Positions 51,901-61,431 are shown, counted from the stretch's first letter. The stretch: DNA of 64,000 bases from Chelativorans salis (GCF_025336525.1 NZ_JAOCZP010000008.1:62001-126000), one strand, 5' to 3'. Numbers and translations are program-made. The notes: generated from the sequence alone by a model not told the origin.

Positions 51901-51936
51901 TTGACAATTGTTAGAAATGGCATCCTAAATTGTCAA
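51901..51936. promoter_or_regulatory. Operator-like inverted repeat between the cupin gene and the nucleoside transporter operon
   Basis: TTGACAATT (51901-51909) and AATTGTCAA (51928-51936) are a perfect 9-nt inverted repeat around 18 nt. On the minus strand TTGACA and TAACAA are spaced by 17 nt, a good sigma70 promoter for the cupin gene, so a dimer bound here would cover it. The site is about 190 nt from the transporter start on the other side. The regulator is unknown; a GntR- or MarR-type repressor would fit the symmetry. Confidence 0.5.
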
Positions 51937-52126
51937 AAGCAGCGGTCGGGCTTGCGAAGCGGCGCCGTTTCCCGTTGCATGGAAACGTGGCTTTGGGCGA
52001 CCTCCATCCTTGACCTCATGCTGTTGGCGGCTGCCTGCATACAATCGTCGTGCCGCCATCCTTGGTGGATCTGCGACCACTTCAGGCGAAAGCCGGCGCG
52101 AGGGGATGAATAGGGAGATTACCGGA

Positions 52127-53128
52127 ATGAAATTCTTGAAAGCACTGCTCGCCGCCGGCTTGGTGGGCACGGCAGGAATGGCAGCCGCCCAGGAGGACAA
52201 GCTCTTCGTCTACGTCTCGCCGGACCCGATCGGCGTCAACGCGTTCCTGCAGATGGGCCGGGACGGCATCGAGGCGGCGGGCGAGGAGTACGGCGCCGAT
52301 GTGAGGACCTACGAGAGTAGGACCGCTGCCGACCGCCTGGAGAACGTGAACGCGGCGGTGAATGAAGGGGCCGACATCGTCGTCCTTCTCGGTTTTGAGT
52401 TCAACGACATCGTGCGCGAGGTGGCGCCGACGGCGCCCGACACGGAGTTCCTCATCGTTGACCAGTGCATCGAGGACCGGCCGGAGAACGTGCATTGCGC
52501 CGTCTTTCGGGAGTACGAGGCGAGCTATCTGATGGGGGTTGCCGCCGGCATGCTGTCGGAAAGCGGCAAGGTGGGCGTGGTCGGTGCGCTCGATATCCCC
52601 TTCCTGCATCGCTACACGGACGGTTATGCGCAGGGTGTGAAATCGGTGGCACCGGAGACGACGGTCGACGTGCGCTGGGTGGGCGGGGAAAACCCGTTCT
52701 CTGATCCGGTGCGCGCCAAGGAGCAGGCGGTGGCCATGCACTCGGCCGGCTCCGATCTCATCTTCACGGCGACGTCCGGCGGCGATTTCGGCGTCTTCGA
52801 GGCTGCCGAGGAACGCGACTTCCTGGTCTTTTCCGTCGATATCAATCAGTGCCCGCAGGCGCCCGGCCACGTCGTCGACGTCACGCTGAAGCGGGTCGAC
52901 AACGCCATGTTGCAGGCTATCGGTGCCATTCTGGAGGGCGAGCATGCGATGATGTCGCTCGGTCTTGCGGAGGGCGGGGTGTCGGCTATGGCTCTCGAAG
53001 AGGATCAGCTTGCCGACAGCCAGTGCGTGGTCGCCGAGCATCCGGAGGTGGTGGAGAAGATGCGCAGCGTTGCCGCCAGCATCATCGACGGTTCCCTGAC
53101 ACTCGAAGACCCGATGTTCGCCCAGTGA
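52127..53128 (+). CDS. BmpA/Med-type substrate-binding protein of a nucleoside ABC transporter
   Basis: The 333-residue protein has a signal peptide (FLKALLAAGLVGTAGMAAAQ) and the BMP-family domain of periplasmic nucleoside-binding proteins. It has DADVRTYESRTAADRLEN-like features, VVLLGFEFNDIVREVAPTAPDTEFLIVDQCIED, REYEASYLMGVAAGMLSESGKVGVVGALDIPFLHRYTDGYAQG, and a C-terminal SAMALEEDQ. No lipobox is seen. I chose the second ATG, with GGGAG about 9 nt upstream. It heads the import operon followed by the ATPase after 51 nt. Downstream genes point to purine nucleosides as ligands. Confidence 0.9.
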   Translation: MKFLKALLAAGLVGTAGMAAAQEDKLFVYVSPDPIGVNAFLQMGRDGIEAAGEEYGADVRTYESRTAADRLENVNAAVNEGADIVVLLGFEFNDIVREVAPTAPDTEFLIVDQCIEDRPENVHCAVFREYEASYLMGVAAGMLSESGKVGVVGALDIPFLHRYTDGYAQGVKSVAPETTVDVRWVGGENPFSDPVRAKEQAVAMHSAGSDLIFTATSGGDFGVFEAAEERDFLVFSVDINQCPQAPGHVVDVTLKRVDNAMLQAIGAILEGEHAMMSLGLAEGGVSAMALEEDQLADSQCVVAEHPEVVEKMRSVAASIIDGSLTLEDPMFAQ

Positions 53129-53179
53129 GGGTGCTGACCGAAGGGACACCGGGCACGCGCTTGGCCGAAGGGTAGTCAG

Positions 53180-54700
53180 ATGCGTGCGTCGCTTTCCGGC
53201 ATCACGGTGCGTTTCGGTGCGCTGACCGCCGTCGACAATGTCTCGCTGGACATCGAGCCGGGTGAGATTCACGCTATTGTCGGCGAGAACGGGGCGGGCA
53301 AGACGACGCTCATGAACGTGCTCTTCGGCTTGGTCCAGCCGGAGGCCGGGGCGATCAGCCTCGACGGCAAGGCGATGCGTTGGGCCTCGCCGCAGGATGC
53401 GATCCGCCACGGTCTCGGCATGGTGCACCAGCACTTCATGCTGCAGGAATCGATGACGGTCCTGGAGAATATCGTGCTGTGCGCCGAGCCCGTCACCCGT
53501 TTCGGCTTCATCGATTTCGCAGCCGCGCGTCGGCGTCTCGCCGAGGTTGCGGAGGAGCACCGCATCTCGATTGCGCTTGATCGCCCGGTCGGCCGGCTCT
53601 CGGTGGGAGAGCGGCAGGTCGTCGAGGTGCTGAAGATGCTCTACCGGGAGGCGGAGGTGTTGATCCTCGACGAGCCCACCTCCGTGCTCACCCCGCTCGA
53701 GAAGGACCGGCTCTTCGCCACCCTGCGCAGCTTCCGGTCGGCCGGCAAGGCCATCGTCCTCATCACCCATAAGCTCGACGAGGTGATGGAACTCGCCGAC
53801 CGGGTGAGCGTCATGCGGGGCGGCCGGCTGGTGCGTTCCGGGCGGCTTTCCGAGACGAGTAAGGAGGAGATCGCGCGCGGGATCATCGGCGGGGAACTGC
53901 CGCCGGCGCGGCAACGCACCGCACGCACGCCCGGCGAGGAGGTGCTTTCGGTGTGCGACCTGCAGGTCTCCGGCCGGGGCGGCGCGATCGGCCCGTTGTC
54001 GCTTTCGGTGCGCGCGGGCGAGATTGTCGGCATCGCGGGGGTCAGCGGCAACGGGCAGGCGGAACTGATACAGGCGGTCACGGGGCTCATGCCGTTGCTG
54101 TCGGGGGAAATCATGCTTTGCGGCAGGCCGATCGGACATCTGGACGTGGAGGACCGGCGGCGGATCGGCATGAGCTACATTCCCGAGGACCGCCAGCGCA
54201 TGGGGCTGGCGCTGGGGGCGACGGTCAGCGAGAACGCCAATGCCGGCCGTGATGACCGCGCGGCCTATACGCGCGGCCCCTTCCTCAACCGCGCGGCGAT
54301 GGCGCGTTTCGCCCGCCAGCTGATCGAGCGTTATCGCATCCGTGTTGGCGGGACCTCCGCATTCGCCTCCACCATGTCGGGTGGCAACAAGCAGAAGCTC
54401 GTCGTCGGGCGCGAGTTGGCGCGGGATACACCGCTCGTCATCGCCGAGAATCCCACATGGGGTGTCGACATCGGCGCCATCGATTTCATCCACGGCGAGT
54501 TGATGCGGAAGCGTGACGAGGGGCATGCCGTCCTCCTCGTCTCCACCGAACTTGACGAGGTGCTGGCGCTCTCCGACCGCATTCTGGTCATGTATTCCGG
54601 CGCCTTGGCCGGCGAGGTGGCGGGGGCGGAGGCCGATCGCGAGCGCATCGGCAGCATGATGACGTCGCGCGCGGCGGATGCGCTGCCGGAGGTGGCATGA
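53180..54700 (+). CDS. ABC transporter ATPase, nucleoside/simple sugar type (two ATPase domains)
   Basis: The 506-residue protein is a tandem ATPase like NupA/YufO and the sugar importers RbsA/XylG. The first domain has Walker A GENGAGKTTL (about 35-44), the signature LSVGERQVVEVLKMLYREAEVLILDEPTSVLTPLE, and the switch His in VLITHKLDE. The second has the degenerate Walker A GVSGNGQAELI and the signature MSGGNKQKLVVGRELA with Walker B VIAENPTWGVD. It powers uptake by the two permeases encoded next. It overlaps the first permease gene by 4 nt. Confidence 0.95.
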   Translation: MRASLSGITVRFGALTAVDNVSLDIEPGEIHAIVGENGAGKTTLMNVLFGLVQPEAGAISLDGKAMRWASPQDAIRHGLGMVHQHFMLQESMTVLENIVLCAEPVTRFGFIDFAAARRRLAEVAEEHRISIALDRPVGRLSVGERQVVEVLKMLYREAEVLILDEPTSVLTPLEKDRLFATLRSFRSAGKAIVLITHKLDEVMELADRVSVMRGGRLVRSGRLSETSKEEIARGIIGGELPPARQRTARTPGEEVLSVCDLQVSGRGGAIGPLSLSVRAGEIVGIAGVSGNGQAELIQAVTGLMPLLSGEIMLCGRPIGHLDVEDRRRIGMSYIPEDRQRMGLALGATVSENANAGRDDRAAYTRGPFLNRAAMARFARQLIERYRIRVGGTSAFASTMSGGNKQKLVVGRELARDTPLVIAENPTWGVDIGAIDFIHGELMRKRDEGHAVLLVSTELDEVLALSDRILVMYSGALAGEVAGAEADRERIGSMMTSRAADALPEVA

Positions 54701-55755
54701 ACGGGACCTTGGGCCGCGAGGCGATGTCGTGGGCGGTGGCGCTCGCCTGGATCGCGGCGGTGCTCTTCATCCTCATGGCGCTCGTCGGAGCGCCCTTCGG
54801 TGACGCGCTTTCGGCCTTCCTGCAGAATGCCTTCGGCGGTCGGCGCTTCTCCTATCTCATGGCAACGCTCAGCCGGGCAGCGCTGATCGCCGGCATGGCG
54901 GTCTCGGTAATGCTCAGCTTCCGCGCCGGGCTGTTCAACATCGGCGGAGAGGGGCAGTTGGTGGCTGGAGGTTTGGTGGCCGCACTTGCCGCGCTCCTTT
55001 TGCCGGGGCCGCCGCTCTTCGTGCTTACCGCTTCGATCCTCGCCGCCATGCTGGCGGGGGCGGGCTGGGCGCTTTTGGCCGGTGCCTTGCATCTCTACGT
55101 CGGCGTGCCGCTTCTGGTGGGCTCGCTGCTTCTCAACTATCCCATCCGCTACATCGCTTCCTATCTCGTCGCGCATCCCTTCCGCGACGTGCAGTCGGGC
55201 ATGGTGCAGTCGCACCTTGTCCCGCAGGCGACCTGGCTTCCCTATTTTCCCGGCACGCGGCTCGACATCGGCATCCTGTTCATCATCGCCGCGAGCCTCT
55301 TTGCCATCGTCTACAGCCGCGCCACGGTCCATGGCTACCATGCGCGCATGAACGGGCTGTCGCCCGCCTTCGCGCGTACCGTCGGGCTGCCGGTCAGGAA
55401 GCTCACGCTGCAGACGCTTGCCATGAGCGGGGCGATCGCCGGGCTGGTCGGGGCCATTGCCGTCTTCGGGATCCATCACCGCTATATCGACGGCATGCTG
55501 GTGCAGCCGCTCTATGCCTGGACGGGCATCATCGCCGTACTCCTGGTAGGCATGATCCCCTGGGCGGTGCCGCTTTCGGGCCTGTTCTTCGCGGCGATCC
55601 AGACGGGGGCGGCCGGCATGGAGCGCTCGGCCGGTGTGCCGAAGGAGATCGCGCTCGTCATGCAGGCGGTCATCATCCTGTTCGTAGCGAGCCGCGTTTC
55701 CGGCGCGCTCGTCGCCTCTTCCGAACGCAAGGCAGGTGCGGCCGAAGATGCTTGA
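54697..55755 (+). CDS. ABC transporter permease, nucleoside type (NupP/YufP-like)
   Basis: The 352-residue protein has about ten hydrophobic segments and the permease motif ISFRAGLFNIGGEGQLVAGG-like AVSVMLSFRAGLFNIGGEGQLVAGGLVAALAALLLPGP near 70-105, which is typical for the BPD_transp_2 family subset that imports nucleosides. It forms one half of the channel. It overlaps the ATPase gene by 4 nt and the second permease by 8 nt, so the proteins are made together. Confidence 0.94.
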   Translation: MNGTLGREAMSWAVALAWIAAVLFILMALVGAPFGDALSAFLQNAFGGRRFSYLMATLSRAALIAGMAVSVMLSFRAGLFNIGGEGQLVAGGLVAALAALLLPGPPLFVLTASILAAMLAGAGWALLAGALHLYVGVPLLVGSLLLNYPIRYIASYLVAHPFRDVQSGMVQSHLVPQATWLPYFPGTRLDIGILFIIAASLFAIVYSRATVHGYHARMNGLSPAFARTVGLPVRKLTLQTLAMSGAIAGLVGAIAVFGIHHRYIDGMLVQPLYAWTGIIAVLLVGMIPWAVPLSGLFFAAIQTGAAGMERSAGVPKEIALVMQAVIILFVASRVSGALVASSERKAGAAEDA

Positions 55756-56665
55756 CCTGCTTTTCGATCCCTCATTCGCCGCCTCAGTGCCGCGCTTCGT
55801 GACGCCGATCCTGCTTGCTGCGCTGGGCGGTGCGCTGTGCGAGCGGGCAGGTGTCTTTAATATCGCGCTCGAAGGCTTCCTGCTCGTCGGCGCCTTCGCC
55901 GCCGTCTTCGGTTCTTTCTTCTCTGGCTCTCCCTATCTCGGCGCGCTTGCCGCGGTCATGGCCGGCACTGCCATGGGCCTTGTCTTCGCCGAGTTCAATT
56001 TGCGGCGGGGAGGGGATGCCATCGTCGTTTCCATTGCCATCAATATCCTGGCCGCCGGACTCACCACCTATCTCCTGCGCGCCGTCTTCGATGCCATGGG
56101 GGCCTTCAGCGATCCGGCGATTGCCGGTTTCGGGCGGGTCTCCATCCCCGGCCTTGCTTCCCTCCCGCTCATCGGCCCTTTCCTCAGCGGGCAGTCGCCG
56201 CTGTTCTATCTGGCGCTTCTCGCGGTGCCGGCGCTCAGCTTCTTCTTTGCCCGCCACCGGCTCGGCCTGCGCATCCGCGCGGCCGGCGAGAATCCGGCGG
56301 CACTCGAGGCGGGTGGTGTCGGGCGGCGGCGCGTGCAGCTCTACGCGCTGATGGGCTGCGGGGCCTTGTGCGGGCTGGGTGGAGCACAGCTCTCCATCGC
56401 CAACGTCACTCTTTTCGTGGAGAATATGAGCGCCGGGCGCGGCTGGATTGCGGTGGTTGCCGTCCTTCTGACGCGCGGGCGGCCCTGGCCGCTCTTCATC
56501 ATCGCCGTCATCTTCGGCGCCGTTGACAGCCTGTCATTCCGCGTGCAGGGGCTGGGCATGCCGCAGCAGTTCACGGACATGATGCCGTATCTCGCTACGC
56601 TCGCAGTCCTGGTAGCGCTGTCGTGGTGGCGCCGCGGACGCACAGCGAACGGAGGAACGCTATGA
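55748..56665 (+). CDS. ABC transporter permease, nucleoside type (NupQ/YufQ-like)
   Basis: The 305-residue protein is the second permease. It has the motif ALGGALCERAGVFNIALEGFLLVGAFAAVFGSF near 22-55, typical for this subfamily, and HRLGLRIRAAGENPAALEAGGVGRRRVQLYALMGCGALCGLGGAQLSI with the EAA-like loop. The start overlaps the previous gene by 8 nt and its stop overlaps the amidohydrolase start as ATGA. Confidence 0.94.
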   Translation: MLDLLFDPSFAASVPRFVTPILLAALGGALCERAGVFNIALEGFLLVGAFAAVFGSFFSGSPYLGALAAVMAGTAMGLVFAEFNLRRGGDAIVVSIAINILAAGLTTYLLRAVFDAMGAFSDPAIAGFGRVSIPGLASLPLIGPFLSGQSPLFYLALLAVPALSFFFARHRLGLRIRAAGENPAALEAGGVGRRRVQLYALMGCGALCGLGGAQLSIANVTLFVENMSAGRGWIAVVAVLLTRGRPWPLFIIAVIFGAVDSLSFRVQGLGMPQQFTDMMPYLATLAVLVALSWWRRGRTANGGTL

Positions 56666-57978
56666 CGGATCTCGTCATCACCAACGCAACCGTGGTCACC
56701 TGTGACGCCATGGGCACGGTGATCGCCGACGGTGGCCTTATGGTCGACAATGGCCGCATCGAGCGGATCGCCCTCAGCGCTGACCTCGAAGCCGCCGCGG
56801 CAAGCGCCCGACGTGTGATCGACGGCACGGGCTATATCCTGATGCCGGGCCTTATCAACACCCACTGCCATGCCGCTGACAGCCTGTTCCGCGGATTGGT
56901 GGAGGACCTGCCGCTGGAGCCGTGGCTGCAGACTGTGTGGAAGGCGGAAGGGGCGATTCTCAACCCCGAGACCTGCCGTCTCGGCAGCGTGCTCGGTTTT
57001 GCCGAGCTCCTGCTTTCCGGCGTCACCACGGTGATGGACATGTTCTGGTATCCGTCCGAGACGGTGAAGGCGGCGCGTCAGGTGGGGATGCGTGTTTCGA
57101 CCGGCGGCATCTTCTTCGATCCGCCGGGTGTCACTGGCCATGATCTGGAGGGCCGCATTGCGGAGGCGGAGCAGTTCTTTGAGGAATTCGGGGCGGCCGA
57201 GGACGTCTTTCCGGCGGTTCTGCCGCATGGTGCCTATACGGTGGCGCCGGAGAATCTGAAGGCGGCCAAGGAGATTGCCGACCGCCACGGTGCCCTCTTC
57301 AGCACCCACGCCGCCGAGACCAGGGCCGAACAAGCTGACATCACCGGTCGTTACGGCCGCTCCGTCATCCGCCATCTCGACCATCTGGGCCTGCTCGACG
57401 AACGCACGGTGCTTGCACACTGCGTGCATCTCGACGACGAGGAGATCGACATCCTCGCGCGCACGGGTGCTACAGCCGTCCACAATCCGATGTCGAACCT
57501 GAAGCTCGCCTCCGGCTTTGCCCGCGTGCCCGAGATGCTTGCGGCCGGTGTGCGGGTGACGCTTGGCACCGACGGAGCCATCAGCGGCAACGACCTCGAC
57601 ATGTGGATGGCGCTCAGGTTGGCCGCTACGCTGCACAAGGCGGTTTCGGCCAAGGCCGACGCAGTCTCCACGGCCCAAGCGCTGGCCATGATGACCTCGG
57701 CGGGTGCCGCGGCGCTGAATGCGGGAGACCGCATCGGCAGCCTGGAGCCGGGCAAGCTGGCCGACATGGTTCTTGTCGATGTGAAACGGCCGCATGCCGT
57801 GCCGATGTTCGATCCGATCACTCACCTGGTCTATTCGACTGCGAAGTCCGACGTGCGCCACGTTTTCGTAGGCGGCGAGCAGGTGGTGCGCGACGGGGTT
57901 CTGACCCGCCACGCGATCGAGGAAACGATCGAGGACGTCGAACTATTGACACCGAAGATTGCCGCTAGCATCGCCTGA
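56662..57978 (+). CDS. Amidohydrolase / purine-type deaminase of the SsnA/TrzN-AtzB-like group
   Basis: The 438-residue metal-dependent hydrolase has MPGLINTHCHAADSLFRGL with His68 and His70. The other sites are STHAAET (His216, Glu219), LAHCVHLDD (His253) and LGTDGAISGNDLDMW (Asp304). These residues are the metal and proton-shuttle sites of cytosine/guanine/S-adenosylhomocysteine deaminases. Its place between a nucleoside importer and purine nucleoside phosphorylase suggests a purine, nucleoside or related deaminase. The exact substrate (guanine, adenosine, oxidised purine or triazine-like) cannot be read from sequence. GGAGG stands 6 nt before the ATG. Confidence 0.9.
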   Translation: MTDLVITNATVVTCDAMGTVIADGGLMVDNGRIERIALSADLEAAAASARRVIDGTGYILMPGLINTHCHAADSLFRGLVEDLPLEPWLQTVWKAEGAILNPETCRLGSVLGFAELLLSGVTTVMDMFWYPSETVKAARQVGMRVSTGGIFFDPPGVTGHDLEGRIAEAEQFFEEFGAAEDVFPAVLPHGAYTVAPENLKAAKEIADRHGALFSTHAAETRAEQADITGRYGRSVIRHLDHLGLLDERTVLAHCVHLDDEEIDILARTGATAVHNPMSNLKLASGFARVPEMLAAGVRVTLGTDGAISGNDLDMWMALRLAATLHKAVSAKADAVSTAQALAMMTSAGAAALNAGDRIGSLEPGKLADMVLVDVKRPHAVPMFDPITHLVYSTAKSDVRHVFVGGEQVVRDGVLTRHAIEETIEDVELLTPKIAASIA

Positions 57979-58002
57979 AATCACCGGTACACGAGGGATA
58001 AC

Positions 58003-58848
58003 ATGACCGAGAGCCAGCTTCCGCGCCTTGAGAAGGCCCATGCATCGATCGCTGAGCGCGCCGGCGCGCCTTGCGAGATCGCTCTCATGCTTGGCTCCGG
58101 CCTCGGCCATCTTGCCGATGCCGTGGCGGATGCCACCATCATTCCCTATCAGGAGATCGAGGATTTTCCCGTCTCCACGGCCCCCGGCCATAAGGGGCAG
58201 CTCGTCATCGGTACGCTCTATGGCCGCCGCGTTGTCGTGATGCAGGGCAGGCTGCATCTTTTCGAGGACTGGTCGCCGCGCGATATCGCGCTCGCGGTCT
58301 ACCTCTTGAAGCGGCTCGGCGCGGGGACGCTGGTGGTGACGAACGCCGCCGGTGGCTTGAACCCGGATTATCAGGCTGGCGAGGTGATGCTGATCGAGGA
58401 CCATCTGAACTTCACCGGCCATAACCCGCTCCGCGGACCGAATGACGATGCGATCGGCCTGCGCTTTCCCGATATGTCGCGTGCCTACGATCCGTCACTG
58501 CTCGACCTTGCCGCGCAGGCCGCCGGGCGGGCGGAGGTTCCTGTTCGCCACGGCATCTATGCGGGCGTGCTCGGCCCCTCCCTCGAAACCTCCGCCGAGC
58601 GCCGCTTCCTGCGTGCCGCGGGGGCGGATGCGGTCGGCATGTCCACGGTTACCGAGGTGATCGCCGCCAACCATACGAGCCTGCCGGTCGTCGGCTTCTC
58701 TGCGATCACCAATCAGGCGACCGGCGGGCCGGAACAGCAGCCCGACACCGTCGAGGAGATCTTCGCCCATGCTGCCGTCTGCGGCGAAAAGATTGCGGCG
58801 ATTCTGAGCGAGCTTGTGCCCGTCCTGCCGGGCCGGAAGGAGGGGTGA
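58003..58848 (+). CDS. Purine-nucleoside phosphorylase (class of trimeric PNPs)
   Basis: The 281-residue enzyme splits purine nucleosides into base and ribose 1-phosphate. Family motifs are LMLGSGLGHLAD (30-39, phosphate site), FPVSTAPGHKGQLVIG, QGRLHLFEDW (81-90, His85), VVTNAAGGLNPDYQAGEVMLIEDHLNFTGHNPL, GVLGPSLETSAE (189-200, Glu195) and GMSTVTEVIAANH with ITNQATGG (Asn237 at the base). Glu and Asn at these sites fit guanosine and inosine rather than adenosine. GAGGG stands 6 nt before the ATG. It lies between the deaminase and the SDR gene. Confidence 0.95.
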   Translation: MTESQLPRLEKAHASIAERAGAPCEIALMLGSGLGHLADAVADATIIPYQEIEDFPVSTAPGHKGQLVIGTLYGRRVVVMQGRLHLFEDWSPRDIALAVYLLKRLGAGTLVVTNAAGGLNPDYQAGEVMLIEDHLNFTGHNPLRGPNDDAIGLRFPDMSRAYDPSLLDLAAQAAGRAEVPVRHGIYAGVLGPSLETSAERRFLRAAGADAVGMSTVTEVIAANHTSLPVVGFSAITNQATGGPEQQPDTVEEIFAHAAVCGEKIAAILSELVPVLPGRKEG

Positions 58849-58851
58849 GCG

Positions 58852-59646
58852 ATGGCGGTGGGCGCTCCTCCCGTCGCCGCGCTTCTCGACCTTGCCGGAC
58901 GGTCGGTGATCGTTACCGGGGCGAGCGGCGGCATAGGGTCGGGCGTTGCAGGGCGTCTCGCCGAGGCGGGTGCCAACGTCATCTGCCACTATCACGGCAA
59001 CCGCGCGGCGGCGGAAAACCTCGTCTCGCAAATTGGGCAGGCGGGAGGGACGGCGGCTGCCTGCGGGGCGGACCTCACCGACGAGGCTGACACCGAGGCG
59101 CTTGTACGGGAGGCGGTGAAGCAGTTTGGCGGCCTTTACGGCGTCGTCAATAACGCGGGACACCAGCCGGTGGAGCCGCTAACGGAGATTTCTCAGGCAA
59201 ACTGGGCACGAATGATGGCAGTCAATGCCGGTGGGCCGTTCCTGCTCACGCGCGTCTTCGCCGATTATGTGCGCACATCGGCTTCCGGCTCGGGCGCTGT
59301 GGTCAATATCGCCTCGATCGAAGGGTATCAGCCGGCAAGGGGACACGCCCACTATGCGGCGTCGAAGGCGGCGCTTCTCATGTTCACAAGAGCGGCTGCG
59401 CTGGAATTAGGTGCGCTCGGCATCCGCGTCAACGCTGTCTCGCCGGGGCTCGTTCATCGCGAGGGCATCGAGGAAGGCTGGCCGGATGGTGTTGCTCGGT
59501 GGAAGAAGGCAGCGCCGCTCGGCCGGCTCGGCCAGCCGGAGGATATCGCGGACGCCGTGCTCTTCCTCCTCTCCGACGCCGCCCGCTGGATCACCGGCGC
59601 CGACCTTTTGGTCGACGGGGGCGTTAGCGCGCGGCCGACATGGTAG
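58852..59646 (+). CDS. SDR family oxidoreductase
   Basis: The 264-residue enzyme is a classical short-chain dehydrogenase. It has TGASGGIG (22-29) for the cofactor, NNAG (100-103), catalytic Ser155 and the Tyr168-x3-Lys172 pair in YAASK. The C-terminal end matches DAVLFLLSDAARWITGADLLVDGG. The cofactor and substrate are unknown; the loop HYHGNRAA after the second strand could favour NADP. It is last in the nucleoside operon, 3 nt after the phosphorylase stop, so it may act on a sugar or base derived from nucleosides. Its end is 1 nt from the convergent ureG stop. Confidence 0.9.
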   Translation: MAVGAPPVAALLDLAGRSVIVTGASGGIGSGVAGRLAEAGANVICHYHGNRAAAENLVSQIGQAGGTAAACGADLTDEADTEALVREAVKQFGGLYGVVNNAGHQPVEPLTEISQANWARMMAVNAGGPFLLTRVFADYVRTSASGSGAVVNIASIEGYQPARGHAHYAASKAALLMFTRAAALELGALGIRVNAVSPGLVHREGIEEGWPDGVARWKKAAPLGRLGQPEDIADAVLFLLSDAARWITGADLLVDGGVSARPTW

Positions 59647-59647
59647 A

Positions 59648-60271
59648 TCAGGCCAAAGCTTTCAACGCCCCATGCCGCTCGATAAAGGCAATGGCATCCT
59701 CCAGCCCTTTGCGGCGTGAGAGGTCCGTCATCACGTATGGGCGCCCCTCGCGCACCTTTTCTGTGTCCTCCCGCATCACGTCGAGATCGGCGCCGACATG
59801 GGGGGCGAGGTCGGTCTTGTTGATGACAAGCAAGTCCGAGCGGGTGATGGCCGGGCCGCCCTTGCGCGGGATCTTTTCGCCCTGGGCGACGGAGATGACG
59901 TAGATCGTCAGGTCGGCAAGGTCCGGTGAAAAGGTGGCGGCCAGGTTGTCGCCGCCGCTCTCGATCAGCACCACGTCGAGGTCCGGGAAGCGGCGGTTCA
60001 GGTCGGCGATGGCGGCGAGGTTCAGCGAGGCGTCCTCGCGGATCGCCGTGTGCGGGCAGCCGCCGGTCTCCACACCGACGATGCGGTCTTCCGAGATCGC
60101 CTGCAGGCGGGCGAGGATGAGGGCGTCTTCCTTGGTGTAGATGTCGTTGGTGACGACGGCCATCGAGTAGCGCTCGCGCATGGTCTTGAGCAGCATTTCG
60201 CACAGTGTCGTCTTGCCGGAGCCGACAGGCCCGCCGATGCCGATGCGCAGGGGTCCGTTGGGTGAGGTCAT
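59648..60271 (-). CDS. ureG: Urease accessory GTPase UreG
   Basis: UreG is the GTPase that drives nickel insertion into urease together with UreE, UreF and UreH/D. The 207-residue protein has the P-loop [13 protein letters not shown] (Lys20), the nickel-binding CPH motif (Cys72-Pro-His74 in [17 protein letters not shown]), ESGGDN (105-109) and NKTD (151-154). All are conserved. It overlaps ureF by 4 nt and is the last gene of the urease operon here. Confidence 0.97.
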   Translation of the reverse strand: MTSPNGPLRIGIGGPVGSGKTTLCEMLLKTMRERYSMAVVTNDIYTKEDALILARLQAISEDRIVGVETGGCPHTAIREDASLNLAAIADLNRRFPDLDVVLIESGGDNLAATFSPDLADLTIYVISVAQGEKIPRKGGPAITRSDLLVINKTDLAPHVGADLDVMREDTEKVREGRPYVMTDLSRRKGLEDAIAFIERHGALKALA

Positions 60272-60930
60272 GAGCGGAAAATCCTCGTGGGAAGGGTTTC
60301 GTGTTCCATCGCGGCGATGTCGGCGGCATAGGCGGCCGAGCCGAGGTCGTCCAGGCTCGCGTGGGAGAGTGTCTCTGCCGTTACCGCGATCAGCGGCTCT
60401 AGTGTCGCCAGGATGGCAAGCCCGTCGGTCTGGCCGAGCGGCACCAGCCTGATCGACACCGAAATCTGCGCCTGGGTATAGGCGGTCAGGAAGGCTACCA
60501 GCGTCTCCTCCACAGCGATGCCGCTTGCGCCGGCGACAGCGCCGAAGGCGATCGCGTAGGGGCAGGGGTCCGGGAGCCGATCCAGCACCGGGTCCGGCCA
60601 GGCGTTTGCCGCCTCCGTGAACGCCTTGCCGGTAACCAACATCTCCTCGTGGCGCTGGCGCGCCGGGGTGAGCGCCAGGCAGAGATCGGCAAGCCGGGCC
60701 AGTTCCGCCGTATCTCCATGCGCACGGCAGGCCGCGGACGCCAGGATCGCATCGTTGCGCGCCGCGCCGCTTTTCAGGCTGCCCTCGATCCAGTTTCGCG
60801 TTGTGGCGGAATCGGTTACGCGCTTTTCCTCGATTGCCGATTCAAGCCCGGCCGAATAGGCGAAGGCGCCTACCGGAAAGGCCGGCGAGGCCCATGTGAG
60901 CAGTTTCTGCAGGGCTTGTACGTCAGACAT
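60268..60930 (-). CDS. ureF: Urease accessory protein UreF
   Basis: UreF bridges UreG and apo-urease. The 220-residue protein has the family core [46 protein letters not shown] at the N-terminus and a helical C-terminal part. It overlaps ureE by 8 nt and ureG by 4 nt. Length is typical. Confidence 0.95.
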   Translation of the reverse strand: MSDVQALQKLLTWASPAFPVGAFAYSAGLESAIEEKRVTDSATTRNWIEGSLKSGAARNDAILASAACRAHGDTAELARLADLCLALTPARQRHEEMLVTGKAFTEAANAWPDPVLDRLPDPCPYAIAFGAVAGASGIAVEETLVAFLTAYTQAQISVSIRLVPLGQTDGLAILATLEPLIAVTAETLSHASLDDLGSAAYAADIAAMEHETLPTRIFRS

Positions 60931-61402
60931 GATGATGGTGGTGTCCGGCGTCGTGATCGTGGTGATGGGAATGGCTGTGATAGGCGCCGCGTTCCGGCGA
61001 AAAGGGCGCCGCGATCTCCCTTACCGTTGCGCCGAGGCCGAGGAGCATTTCGCGGATGACGTGGTCGCGGCCGATGAGGATGCGCTCCTCGTCGATCTGT
61101 GCGGGCAGGTGGCGGTTGCCCAGGTGCCAGCACAGCTTTGCCAGATGGTTCCTGTCGCGCGCCGTCACTTCGTAAAGCAGTTCCTCGGCGGCGACGATCT
61201 CCACCAGGCTGCCATCCTCCAGCACCAGCGCATCGCCGTGGCCAAGCGCCACTGCCCCGGGCAGGTCGACCACCACATCGCCGCCCTCCTTGAGCGTGAG
61301 AAGCTTGCGGCGCAGGTGGCGTTCGTCGTGGGCGAGCACGACGTGGCCGACGGGCGTGCCGTCAAATTCTCCGGCATGGGCGTGCGAAATGGCGCGGGGC
61401 AT
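60923..61402 (-). CDS. ureE: Urease nickel metallochaperone UreE with His-rich tail
   Basis: UreE delivers nickel to the UreFG complex. The 159-residue protein has the family fold, with [29 protein letters not shown] (His98 region as central metal site) and [25 protein letters not shown]-terminal tail of about 20 residues has the pattern [17 protein letters not shown]. That tail would store extra nickel and is found in some, not all, UreE proteins. Confidence 0.95.
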   Translation of the reverse strand: MPRAISHAHAGEFDGTPVGHVVLAHDERHLRRKLLTLKEGGDVVVDLPGAVALGHGDALVLEDGSLVEIVAAEELLYEVTARDRNHLAKLCWHLGNRHLPAQIDEERILIGRDHVIREMLLGLGATVREIAAPFSPERGAYHSHSHHHDHDAGHHHHHV

Positions 61403-61431
61403 GGTCTTTCCTTTTCGGGCTTGCCGCTGGT

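Noticed and set aside
52082-54526. 814-codon frame opposite the nucleoside transporter genes
   Set aside because: The plus strand encodes a clear binding protein and ATPase with exact motifs. The minus frame has no family features.
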